Shown here one piece after another: positions 8,000-14,728 of a DNA stretch of 14,796 bases; position 1 is the stretch's first letter, and each line of letters starts with the position of its first letter. The notes under the pieces were generated by a model. It was given only the letters and a program-made list of their open reading frames with translations, searched no databases and had not been told where the DNA came from. The translations under genes and the position numbers were made by a program. This DNA is from Syntrophomonadaceae bacterium (lineage in GTDB: Bacteria; Bacillota_D; Dethiobacteria; DTU022), in contig PWUG01000134.1 in the NCBI GenBank assembly GCA_003562605.1, forward strand, positions 1 through 14,796. The letters run 5' to 3'.

Positions 8000-9374
8000 A
8001 GAATATAAAACTATTGTGGATGTAGCCGGCCCTTTAATGCTGGTTGAAAAAGTTGAAGGAATTAAGTACGGAGAGTTGACCGAAATCGAAATGCCCGGCG
8101 GAGAGATCCGGCGCGGGCAGGTTTTGGAAGTAGATCGTGATAAAGCTCTGGTCCAGATTTTCGAAGGTTCAACCGGAATAAATATCGGTTCAGCCAAGGT
8201 CCGTTTTCTCGGCAAATCAATTGAACTGCCTGTTTCCATGGACATGCTTGGCCGGGTCTTCAGCGGGTTAGGCCAGCCCAGGGACCAGGGACCGCGTATT
8301 ATTCCCGAAAAAAGGCTTGATATCAACGGTTTTCCAATTAACCCTTATGCCCGGGATTACCCCTCGGAATTCATTCAGACCGGGGTATCGGCTATCGATG
8401 GTATGAACACCATGGTCCGGGGCCAGAAACTGCCTATTTTTTCGAGCTCAGGGCTTCCTCACTCCCGGCTGGCCGCTCAGATTGCCCGTCAGGCCAAGGT
8501 ATTGGGTACGGAAGCAAAATTTGCCGTAGTTTTTGCCGCAATGGGGATCACCTTCGAAGAGGCAGACTTTTTTATCAGTGATTTCCGCAAAACCGGAGCT
8601 ATCGAACGAGCGATCCTTTTTATCAACCTGGCTGACGATCCGGCGATCGAGCGTATTGCTACACCGCGCATGGCTCTCACTGCTGCCGAATACCTTGCTT
8701 ACGAGCAGGATATGCATGTTCTTGTTATCCTTACCGACTTGACCAACTATGCTGAAGCGCTGCGGGAGATTTCTGCAGCCCGTAAAGAAGTTCCTGGGCG
8801 CCGTGGTTATCCCGGTTACTTATATACAGACCTTTCATCTATTTACGAAAGAGCGGGACGGATCCAGGGACGAGAAGGATCGATTACCCAGCTGCCTATT
8901 CTGAGCATGCCGGAAAACGACATCACCCACCCCATTCCCGACCTAACAGGTTATATTACCGAGGGACAGGTTATTGTGAGCCAGGAACTGCACCGCAAAG
9001 GGATATATCCGCCCATTGACGTATTGCCTTCTTTGTCGAGGCTCAAGGACAAGGGGATCGGTGAAGGAAAAACGAGAGAAGATCATGCTGACACGATGAA
9101 CCAGCTGTATGCCGCCTATGCACGTGGCAAGGAAGCAAAGGAACTGGCTGCAATTCTCGGTGAAGCGGCCCTTTCCGAAGCAGATAAAAAGTTTTCCCGG
9201 TTTGCTGATGAATTTGAAAACCGTTATGTAACACAGGGCGAGGAAGAAGATCGCACTATTGAAGAAACGCTTAAACTCGGATGGGAACTTCTATCCTATT
9301 TACCGCGTGTTGAGCTGAAAAGGGTTCGTGACGAATATATCGAGAAGTACCTGCCAGACCAGGAGGAGGTTTAG
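7992..9374 (+). CDS. ntpB: V-type ATPase regulatory subunit B
   Basis: Non-catalytic partner of subunit A in the A3B3 head. The 460-residue product begins [11 protein letters not shown], the usual B barrel strand. It lacks a P-loop: the equivalent region reads [11 protein letters not shown], as in all V-type B subunits. Arg350 in L-S-R-L-K-D-K-G aligns with the arginine finger R350 of E. hirae NtpB that completes the A-subunit active site. The central stretch with [12 protein letters not shown] is the B-type counterpart of E-E-G-Y-P-A-Y-L in A. ATG 7992 overlaps the A stop by 8 bases and is preceded by AAGGAGGA at 7977-7984, so translation is coupled but also has its own strong ribosome site. 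Confidence 0.97.
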   Translation: MLKEYKTIVDVAGPLMLVEKVEGIKYGELTEIEMPGGEIRRGQVLEVDRDKALVQIFEGSTGINIGSAKVRFLGKSIELPVSMDMLGRVFSGLGQPRDQGPRIIPEKRLDINGFPINPYARDYPSEFIQTGVSAIDGMNTMVRGQKLPIFSSSGLPHSRLAAQIARQAKVLGTEAKFAVVFAAMGITFEEADFFISDFRKTGAIERAILFINLADDPAIERIATPRMALTAAEYLAYEQDMHVLVILTDLTNYAEALREISAARKEVPGRRGYPGYLYTDLSSIYERAGRIQGREGSITQLPILSMPENDITHPIPDLTGYITEGQVIVSQELHRKGIYPPIDVLPSLSRLKDKGIGEGKTREDHADTMNQLYAAYARGKEAKELAAILGEAALSEADKKFSRFADEFENRYVTQGEEEDRTIEETLKLGWELLSYLPRVELKRVRDEYIEKYLPDQEEV

Positions 9375-9377
9375 GTC

Positions 9378-10022
9378 ATGGAAATCCGGGTCAATCCAAC
9401 CCGCATGGAACTGAACCGCCTGAAAAAAAGATTAAAGATGGCACAGCGGGGCCACAAGCTTTTAAAAGACAAAAGGGACGAGTTGATTAGCCAGTTTTTA
9501 ATCCTGGTCCGGAAAAATAAAGACTTGCGTGAGCATATCGAAGAAGAACTATCGGCTGCTTTTTCCAAGTTTCTATTAGCCAGGGCAGTTATGCCTGCGG
9601 AAAATCTGGAAGAAGCCCTGATGTACCCGACTAAAAAGTTAAGCCTGGAAATAAGCAAGCAGAACATTATGAGTGTTTATGCTCCCAAATTTGTCTGGGC
9701 TGAAGAAGAATCCGGCCGGGGAGAAGACAGCAGTATTTATCCCTACGGCTTCGTCGACACTTCGGCGGAACTGGATATTTCGATCGAGACTCTATCCGAT
9801 ATCTTACCCCGGTTGATGGAATTGGCCGAGGTGGAAAAAGCGGTCCAGCTTTTAGCTGAAGAAATAGAAAAAACTCGTCGTCGGGTCAACGCACTTGAGT
9901 ATGTTTTAATACCAAAGCTGGAAGGTACGATTAAGTACATCACCATGAAACTCGAAGAAAACGAACGCGGGGCTTTAATCCGTTTAATGAAGATCAAAGA
10001 TGTTGTAAGGGCGAAAATGTAG
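9378..10022 (+). CDS. ntpD: V-type ATPase central rotor subunit D
   Basis: Long antiparallel coiled-coil shaft that turns inside A3B3. The 214-residue product has the hallmark N-terminus V-N-P-T-R-M-E-L followed by L-K-K-R-L-K-M-A-Q-R-G-H-K-L-L-K, a central less regular part (about 75-140) and a second long helix with R-R-R-V-N-A-L-E-Y-V-L-I-P near 170-183. All are typical of vATP-synt_D. ATG 9378 follows AGGAGGT (9364-9370) by seven bases, one of the strongest ribosome sites in the operon, and lies three bases after the B stop. No ATPase gene follows; E. hirae has further ntpH and ntpJ, which are absent here. Confidence 0.96.
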   Translation: MEIRVNPTRMELNRLKKRLKMAQRGHKLLKDKRDELISQFLILVRKNKDLREHIEEELSAAFSKFLLARAVMPAENLEEALMYPTKKLSLEISKQNIMSVYAPKFVWAEEESGRGEDSSIYPYGFVDTSAELDISIETLSDILPRLMELAEVEKAVQLLAEEIEKTRRRVNALEYVLIPKLEGTIKYITMKLEENERGALIRLMKIKDVVRAKM

Positions 10023-10030
10023 TATTAAAA

Positions 10031-11083
10031 ATGCATACCTACCCGGGTAATATTCATATTCATAGTCTCTATTCGGACGGCAGTGGGAGCATCTCAGAAA
10101 TTTTAGCTGATGCTGTATCTGCCGGTTTGAATTATGTGGTTATAAGCGATCACGAAACTTTGGCAGGATTGCCTCAGGAAGTCACTTCTGATGGGGTAAC
10201 CCTGCTTGTTGGTTCAGAACTCAATCGCAGTCACAGTCATTACCTGGCTCTTGACATAAAACACCTGGTTAAGCCAAACGAAGATAACCCCCAGCTGGTT
10301 ATCGATCAGGTCAGAGCTGCGGGCGGACTTGGTTTTATTGCCCACCCTTTTGAAAGAGGCTCTCCTTATATTGAAAAGGGCAAAGCTTATCCCTGGAAGT
10401 TCTGGCCGGTATTTGGCTTCAACGGTATCGAAATCTGGAACTACACCTCTCACTGGCGCGGCCGTCATCCATCACTTTTTAAAACATTATACTGGTTCCT
10501 GATCAACCGTAAAGGGGCCCTGGATGGCCCGCCCCGGGAATTGCTTCGGATTTGGGATTGTTACAATCTCCACGGTCACCGCGTTGTTGGTATAGGCAGC
10601 AGTGATGCCCATGCCTTTCCATATAACCTGGGGCTATTCAGGGTCAAGGTTTTCCCTTACCGCTACACTTTCGGGGCTATCAATACTTATATTGTTTTAG
10701 AGTCTGAATTGAACAGGGAACATAATACTGCGAAGAAGCAAATACTGGGCGCCCTTCGTGACGGGAGCTGCTACGTTTCTTTCGACAGTCTGTACCCCGG
10801 AAGAGATTTTTTATTTTTTGCGACTGCAGGTAAAGAGATTGTGCCTATGGGAGCTGAAATACCTTATCATAGGGGAATCAGCCTTCATGTGAAATCTCCC
10901 TTTAAACGTTCAGTGATCAGGTTTTTATGTGATGGCAAACTAACCGGACAGGAAGTTGGAGAGGAGCTGGTTATTAATCCACCCGGTCCGGGAATGTATC
11001 GTATTGAAGTTTACTACAGGCCCCGCCTGGGCCGACCCCGGCCATGGATTTATTCCAATCCGATTTATATCCGGAAGGCATGA
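10031..11083 (+). CDS. PHP-domain metal-dependent hydrolase, CehA/McbA-like, unknown substrate
   Basis: The 350-residue soluble protein has a polymerase-and-histidinol-phosphatase (PHP) fold with its metal ligands intact: H-I-H-S-L-Y-S-D-G at 9-17 (His9, His11, Asp16), S-D-H-E at 39-42, G-S-E-L-N at 61-65 (Glu63), A-H-P-F at 104-107 (His105) and S-S-D-A-H at 190-194 (Asp192, His194). A beta-rich C-terminal domain (about 255-350) ends S-N-P-I-Y-I, as in many CehA/McbA-type members. PHP proteins hydrolyse phosphoesters or related bonds; the substrate here is unknown. It begins 8 bases after the D stop, but I see no ribosome site directly before ATG 10031 (TATTAAAA), so translation may depend on ribosomes finishing D. 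There is no signal peptide. No known link to ATPase function. Confidence 0.85.
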   Translation: MHTYPGNIHIHSLYSDGSGSISEILADAVSAGLNYVVISDHETLAGLPQEVTSDGVTLLVGSELNRSHSHYLALDIKHLVKPNEDNPQLVIDQVRAAGGLGFIAHPFERGSPYIEKGKAYPWKFWPVFGFNGIEIWNYTSHWRGRHPSLFKTLYWFLINRKGALDGPPRELLRIWDCYNLHGHRVVGIGSSDAHAFPYNLGLFRVKVFPYRYTFGAINTYIVLESELNREHNTAKKQILGALRDGSCYVSFDSLYPGRDFLFFATAGKEIVPMGAEIPYHRGISLHVKSPFKRSVIRFLCDGKLTGQEVGEELVINPPGPGMYRIEVYYRPRLGRPRPWIYSNPIYIRKA

Positions 11084-11108
11084 CCAAAGCAGCCCATTTG
11101 AAACAGCC

Positions 11109-11136
11109 TTACTTGCATGAACACATTTAATAATAT
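11109..11136 (+). promoter_or_regulatory. Possible promoter for gap
   Basis: TTACTT (11109-11114) and TAATAT (11131-11136) are spaced by 16 bases in the AT-rich 115-base gap before gap. The match is weak, and other -10-like sequences occur nearby (GATAAT at 11152-11157). The large gap and the terminator after gap make a separate promoter likely even if the exact site is uncertain. Confidence 0.3.
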
Positions 11137-11165
11137 AAACTTTAAAAAGAGGATAATAAACCATA

Positions 11166-11191
11166 TCTCCTGATAAAAAATTATAAGGAGG
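11166..11191 (+). promoter_or_regulatory. Potential ribosome-site-masking stem before gap
   Basis: CTCCT at 11167-11171 is complementary to AGGAG at 11186-11190, with one further G-U pair (11166 with 11191). The loop is 14 AT-rich bases. The right arm is the core of the gap ribosome site AAGGAGGA (11185-11192), so the fold would hide it. The stem is short and may not be stable on its own. Confidence 0.3.
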
Positions 11192-11198
11192 ACTTTTT

Positions 11199-12191
11199 AT
11201 GTTAAAAATAGGCATCAATGGTTTTGGACGGATCGGCAGGACAGTGATGCGGACCTCTTTAAACCAGGATAAGGTGAAGGTAGTCGCCGTTAATGACCTT
11301 TCGGACAGCAGCGCTCTTGCCCATTTGCTTAAGTATGACTCTATTTACGGAATTCTTGATGCAGATGTCAAATCAGATGAAAGAGGTTTTCTGATTGACG
11401 GTGAAAGAGTCATTTATTTTTCTGAGAAAGAACCGGCCAGGATTCCCTGGCAGGATGCCGGTGTAGATCTCGTAATCGAATCCACCGGTATTTTTACCAA
11501 ACGCGATGCTGCAGCGGCCCATCTGGATGCAGGAGCCAGGAAAGTTATAATTTCCGCGCCTGCAGCTGTCGATGCCGTGCTGGTGCTGGGCGTTAATGAT
11601 CACACCTATGATCCTGATCAGCACTTTGTTATTTCCAATGCCTCATGTACAACTAATGCCCTGGCGCCCCTTGTTAAAGTGCTGCATGATAATTTCGGAG
11701 TAAATAAAGGTTTAATGAACACTACTCATGCTTACACCAATGATCAGAATCTGCATGATTTTCCCCACAAAGATCCCCGTCGGGCCCGTGCCGCTGCCTT
11801 GTCTTTAATCCCGACCACTACCGGAGCAGCTAAAACAGTGGGTGAGGTTATTCCTGAACTAAAGGGCCGTATAGATGGCTTTGCAATTCGTGCCCCAATA
11901 CCTGCCGTTTCGCTGGTAGACTTTGTGACTGTGCTGGAAAAACAGGTTTCCGTTGATTCAATTAATGATGCTTTTAAAACAGCAGCCGAAAGTTCGCCAT
12001 ACCTGGACTATAGTGATAAGCCGCTTGTTTCCGTCGATTACAAGGGCAATAGTTACTCAGTTACCGTCGATGGGCAATCAACAATGGTAGTAAGCGATAC
12101 AATGGCACGTGTCGTAGGCTGGTATGATAATGAATGGGGTTATTCATGCCGGCTTATTGATCTTGCGGCAATGATCGGTGACAGGGGATAG
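11199..12191 (+). CDS. gap: Type I glyceraldehyde-3-phosphate dehydrogenase
   Basis: Cytosolic tetrameric enzyme that oxidises glyceraldehyde 3-phosphate to 1,3-bisphosphoglycerate. The 330-residue product has the Rossmann motif G-I-N-G-F-G-R-I-G-R at 5-14 and Asp33 after V-N, which favours NAD+ over NADP+. The catalytic Cys150 lies in S-N-A-S-C-T-T-N and His177 in T-T-H-A-Y-T-N-D-Q. I-P-T-T-T-G-A-A-K at 204-212 forms phosphate-site contacts, and W-Y-D-N-E-W-G-Y is near the C-terminus. Deviations: C-T-T-N-A where most have C-T-T-N-C, and S-A-P-A-A-V-D-A, one residue shorter and lacking the usual lysine of S-A-P-A-K. ATG 11199 is six bases after AAGGAGGA. It has its own gap upstream and a terminator downstream; pgk and tpi are not adjacent. 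Confidence 0.96.
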   Translation: MLKIGINGFGRIGRTVMRTSLNQDKVKVVAVNDLSDSSALAHLLKYDSIYGILDADVKSDERGFLIDGERVIYFSEKEPARIPWQDAGVDLVIESTGIFTKRDAAAAHLDAGARKVIISAPAAVDAVLVLGVNDHTYDPDQHFVISNASCTTNALAPLVKVLHDNFGVNKGLMNTTHAYTNDQNLHDFPHKDPRRARAAALSLIPTTTGAAKTVGEVIPELKGRIDGFAIRAPIPAVSLVDFVTVLEKQVSVDSINDAFKTAAESSPYLDYSDKPLVSVDYKGNSYSVTVDGQSTMVVSDTMARVVGWYDNEWGYSCRLIDLAAMIGDRG

Positions 12192-12222
12192 TATCCCGGT
12201 GCCAATATAATAGTTAATAATT

Positions 12223-12256
12223 AAAGGGTCTCGCTGTAACAATCGAGATCCTTTTT
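12223..12256 (+). terminator. Rho-independent terminator after gap
   Basis: AAAGGGTCTCG (12223-12233) pairs with CGAGATCCTTT (12244-12254) through 11 pairs including one G-U, with a 10-base loop. The right arm runs into five T (12252-12256). It lies 32 bases after the gap stop and separates gap from the homocysteine gene cluster. Confidence 0.88.
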
Positions 12257-12264
12257 GATCCTGC

Positions 12265-12288
12265 TGTCCAGGTGACGCAGTCTGGATA
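12265..12288 (+). promoter_or_regulatory. Inverted repeat over the -35 region, candidate operator
   Basis: TCCAG (12267-12271) and CTGGA (12282-12286) are inverted copies separated by 10 bases. The match extends outward by a G-T and a T-A position, for seven positions per arm in total. The dyad straddles the proposed -35 (12272-12277), where a dimeric repressor would block polymerase. The promoter start predicted near 12307 means it is not in the mRNA, so an RNA hairpin role is unlikely. The regulator is unknown. Confidence 0.4.
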
Positions 12289-12300
12289 GAATGATATAAT
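12272..12300 (+). promoter_or_regulatory. Sigma-A type promoter with extended -10 for the homocysteine operon
   Basis: GTGACG at 12272-12277 is a moderate -35. After a 17-base spacer comes a perfect TATAAT at 12295-12300, preceded by TGA (12292-12294), which makes a TG-N extended -10. Transcription would begin near 12307, leaving a leader of roughly 25 bases. A second TATAAT (12311-12316) is too near the ribosome site to serve. The position directly after a terminator supports the call. Confidence 0.65.
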
Positions 12301-12331
12301 TTTAGCGACTTATAATGAAGGAGGTGACCCG

Positions 12332-13552
12332 GTGAAGGTTAGCCGGAGCATAAAGGACATTAACGAAAAGATAAAAGCAGGGAAGGTGGTTGTGCTTACC
12401 GCGGAAGAAGTAATCGCAGTGGTAGAGGAAAAAGGCCTGGAGGAGGCGGCTGCAACCGTAGATGTAGTGACTACGGGAACGTTTGGCCCGATGTGTTCCT
12501 CCGGAGTCTTTTTAAATCTCGGGCATCCCCAACCACGTATTAAAATTAACGAAGCTTTTTTAAATGGTGTTCCTGCATATGCCGGGATTGCAGCGGTCGA
12601 CCTCTATCTTGGGGCAACCGCCCTTCCACCGGCAGATCCGGCCAACCGCAATCATCCCGGCGATTTTGTTTACGGCGGCGGTCATGTCATCGAAGACCTG
12701 GTGGCGGGCAAAGAGGTTAGGCTTGATGCAACTTCCTACGGTACCGATTGTTACCCGCTCAAAAAAATCGAAACCAGTTTCCGCCTGGCAGAAATAAACG
12801 AGGCAACTCTATATAATCCACGTAACGCATATCAGAACTACAATGTGGCTGTTAACCTGGGCCAGAAAACCATCTACACCTACATGGGCATTCTCAAACC
12901 GGACACAGGCAACGCCAACTATAGCTCGGCCGGCCAATTGAGCCCTCTGTTCAACGACCCGCTGCTTAAAACAATTGGTATCGGCACCCGTATTTTTTTA
13001 GGCGGCGGTGTCGGATATGTCGCCTGGCATGGAACTCAGCATAACCCTTCTGTAGTTAGAGGCGACAACGGAATCCCGAAAGGGCCGGCAGGCACTTTGG
13101 CTGTGGTTGGCGATTTAAAGCAGATGAAGCCGCGCTGGCTGCGGGGGTTGAGTTTCCTCGGTTACGGGGCCACTCTACAAGTTGGACTTGGTATCCCTAT
13201 TCCGATCCTGAATGAAGAGATGATGGGTTATTGCGCAGTGCGCGATGAAGAGATATATGCCCCGGTAGTCGATTATAATCATTCTTACCCCCACCGGGAA
13301 GCTGGAAACCTGGGCCTTGTTAACTACAGGGAACTAAAAAGCGGTTTAATTACGGTAGAAGGTAAAAAAGTACCTACCGCTTCGCTTTCAAGTTATGCCG
13401 GGGCCCGGGAAATAGCCGAATCCCTTAAAGAGTGGATTGAATCCGGTCAATTTATGCTATCCGAACCGGCAGCGCCACTGCCTTCAGTGGAAGCGGGAAT
13501 TAATTTAAATGTCATGCCCCAAAGAGACAGGAAAGAGCAGGAGGGATTATAA
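12332..13552 (+). CDS. Homocysteine biosynthesis protein, DUF39/COG1900 family
   Basis: The 406-residue protein is a DUF39 member homologous to Methanosarcina acetivorans MA1821. That protein, with MA1822, is needed to make homocysteine from aspartate semialdehyde and sulfide instead of by O-acyl-homoserine sulfhydrylation. Family-typical blocks are T-T-G-T-F-G-P-M-C-S-S-G at 47-58, G-A-T-A-L near 94-98, Y-G-G-G-H-V near 114-119, S-Y-G-T-D-C-Y-P at 135-142 and G-G-G-V-G-Y-V-A-W-H-G-T-Q-H near 228-241. Cys55 and Cys140 appear to be the two conserved cysteines implicated in persulfide chemistry in MA1821. Unlike methanogen versions with C-terminal CBS domains, this one ends soon after the core. 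The start is GTG 12332, after a near-perfect AAGGAGGTGA (12318-12327). The next gene follows without a gap. Confidence 0.9.
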   Translation: MKVSRSIKDINEKIKAGKVVVLTAEEVIAVVEEKGLEEAAATVDVVTTGTFGPMCSSGVFLNLGHPQPRIKINEAFLNGVPAYAGIAAVDLYLGATALPPADPANRNHPGDFVYGGGHVIEDLVAGKEVRLDATSYGTDCYPLKKIETSFRLAEINEATLYNPRNAYQNYNVAVNLGQKTIYTYMGILKPDTGNANYSSAGQLSPLFNDPLLKTIGIGTRIFLGGGVGYVAWHGTQHNPSVVRGDNGIPKGPAGTLAVVGDLKQMKPRWLRGLSFLGYGATLQVGLGIPIPILNEEMMGYCAVRDEEIYAPVVDYNHSYPHREAGNLGLVNYRELKSGLITVEGKKVPTASLSSYAGAREIAESLKEWIESGQFMLSEPAAPLPSVEAGINLNVMPQRDRKEQEGL

Positions 13553-13978
13553 ATGGTCAAACAAAAAATTGTGCTTCGTTTCCCGCCGCATATCGTTGAG
13601 CAGCCGACGATCTATCATCTGATCAAAGATTTTGATCTGATGGTGAATATCCTGCGGGCCGATATCAATCCTAAAAAAGAAGGACGCCTGATGATGGAGC
13701 TTAGCGGAAGTGAAAAAAATTATCAGCGAGCCTTGGAATGGTTAAAAGATCAGGGCTTGCAGATCATGAACCTGGAACAGCAGATTATCTGGCGTTCGGA
13801 TCGTTGTACTCACTGTGGTGCCTGTACGGTAATCTGCCCGACTGAGGCCCTGCTTTTTGATCGTCCGGAAATGACTGTGCGTTTCGAAGAAGATAAATGC
13901 ATTGTCTGCGAACTTTGCCTGCGGGCATGCCCGGCGAGGGCTATGGAGACCCTGGTCGAAAATGCCAATTTCCAATGA
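13553..13978 (+). CDS. NIL-domain two-[4Fe-4S] ferredoxin (MA1822-like)
   Basis: The 141-residue protein has an N-terminal NIL domain (about 1-78), the ACT-like fold also found on methionine ABC transporter ATPases. A C-terminal bacterial ferredoxin domain carries two full cluster motifs: C-T-H-C-G-A-C-T-V-I-C-P (Cys85, 88, 91, 95) and C-I-V-C-E-L-C-L-R-A-C-P (Cys116, 119, 122, 126). This architecture matches MA1822 of Methanosarcina, the partner of the DUF39 protein in homocysteine formation, where it is thought to supply electrons for the sulfur-transfer step. ATG 13553 directly follows the DUF39 stop, with AGGAGGG at 13539-13545. The stop overlaps the next start in an ATGA. Context and architecture agree, so the pairing call is firm; the exact redox role is inferred. 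Confidence 0.93.
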   Translation: MVKQKIVLRFPPHIVEQPTIYHLIKDFDLMVNILRADINPKKEGRLMMELSGSEKNYQRALEWLKDQGLQIMNLEQQIIWRSDRCTHCGACTVICPTEALLFDRPEMTVRFEEDKCIVCELCLRACPARAMETLVENANFQ

Positions 13979-14712
13979 GCAGCAGAAGGGTTTACCGCAG
14001 AGATATTTCAGGTTCAAGGCTGGCCTCTTTTTCGGTTACGGTAAAAGAGACAGACCTGTGGATTGCTGTGAACAGTTTTTCTTATAATGAAAATCTGAAA
14101 AGTCGTGTTGAACAGGTTATTTGGAACCGGCGGCATCAGATTGAATCTTACCTTGAAACTCATCCGCACCTGTTAACAGCTCTTGAACCACTTCTCCCTG
14201 CTGATGATGCGCCGGAAATAGTCAAGGTGATGGCCCGGGCCGGCAACCGGGCCGGGGTCGGGCCAATGGCCGCTGTGGCCGGTGCCATTGCAGAGGAAAT
14301 CGGACAGTTTTTACTCAATTTATCAGAAGAAGTAATTGTCGAAAACGGTGGCGATATTTTTATCAAAGTATCAGAACCTGTTAACATAGGCATTTATGCC
14401 GGTGATTCACCTTTGAGCGGAAAACTGGCTTTACAAATTAAACCGGGCCAAACTCCAATCGGAATCTGTACTTCTTCGGGAACAGTAGGCCCATCAATTA
14501 GTTTTGGCCTGGCCGATGCGGCAATAGCCCTTTCACAGTCGACACCCCTTGCTGATGCAGTGGCAACTGCGCTCGGCAATCGGGTCCAGGGTCCGGGCGA
14601 ACTTGAAACTGCCCTTGAATTTGCCCGTAAGATTGAAGGTATTACCGGGGCATTGCTGATCTGCGGTGACCAAATCGCTGTTTGGGGAGATATAGAGCTG
14701 CAGAAAACCTGA
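13975..14712 (+). CDS. UPF0280/COG2122 protein, ApbE superfamily (MA1715-like)
   Basis: The 245-residue soluble protein belongs to the UPF0280 family. Diagnostic segments are A-G-N-R-A-G-V-G-P-M-A-A-V-A-G-A at 89-104, V-E-N-G-G-D-I-F-I at 122-130 and I-C-T-S-S-G-T-V-G-P-S-I-S-F-G at 164-178. These resemble the glycine-rich core of ApbE-type proteins. The Methanosarcina homologue MA1715 is reported to aid efficient sulfide assimilation, which fits its place behind the DUF39 and NIL-ferredoxin genes. The start is ATG 13975, overlapping the ferredoxin stop (ATGA), with no clear ribosome site, so it is probably translated by re-initiation. Longer in-frame starts near 13897 lie inside the ferredoxin domain and are rejected. 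The biochemical activity is unknown. Confidence 0.9.
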   Translation: MSSRRVYRRDISGSRLASFSVTVKETDLWIAVNSFSYNENLKSRVEQVIWNRRHQIESYLETHPHLLTALEPLLPADDAPEIVKVMARAGNRAGVGPMAAVAGAIAEEIGQFLLNLSEEVIVENGGDIFIKVSEPVNIGIYAGDSPLSGKLALQIKPGQTPIGICTSSGTVGPSISFGLADAAIALSQSTPLADAVATALGNRVQGPGELETALEFARKIEGITGALLICGDQIAVWGDIELQKT

Positions 14713-14728
14713 GAAAAGGAGTAAACAA

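Noticed and set aside
7916..8326. Minus-strand open frame of 136 codons across the A/B junction
   Set aside because: It lies opposite two certain ATPase genes with conserved protein sequence, and its product is Ser/Pro-rich with no family features. It is treated as a shadow.
11084..11130. Terminator after the PHP gene
   Set aside because: The GCAGCC and CAGCC motifs here are direct, not inverted, repeats and no T-run follows. No hairpin-plus-T structure was found.
12311..12316. Second TATAAT before the DUF39 gene as a promoter
   Set aside because: It ends one base before the ribosome site, so a transcript starting from it would lack most or all of that site. The upstream TGATATAAT is better placed.
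12257..12331. SAM riboswitch or T-box leader before the homocysteine operon
   Set aside because: The space between terminator and start codon is only about 75 bases and contains the promoter itself. No conserved riboswitch core or T-box sequence is visible.
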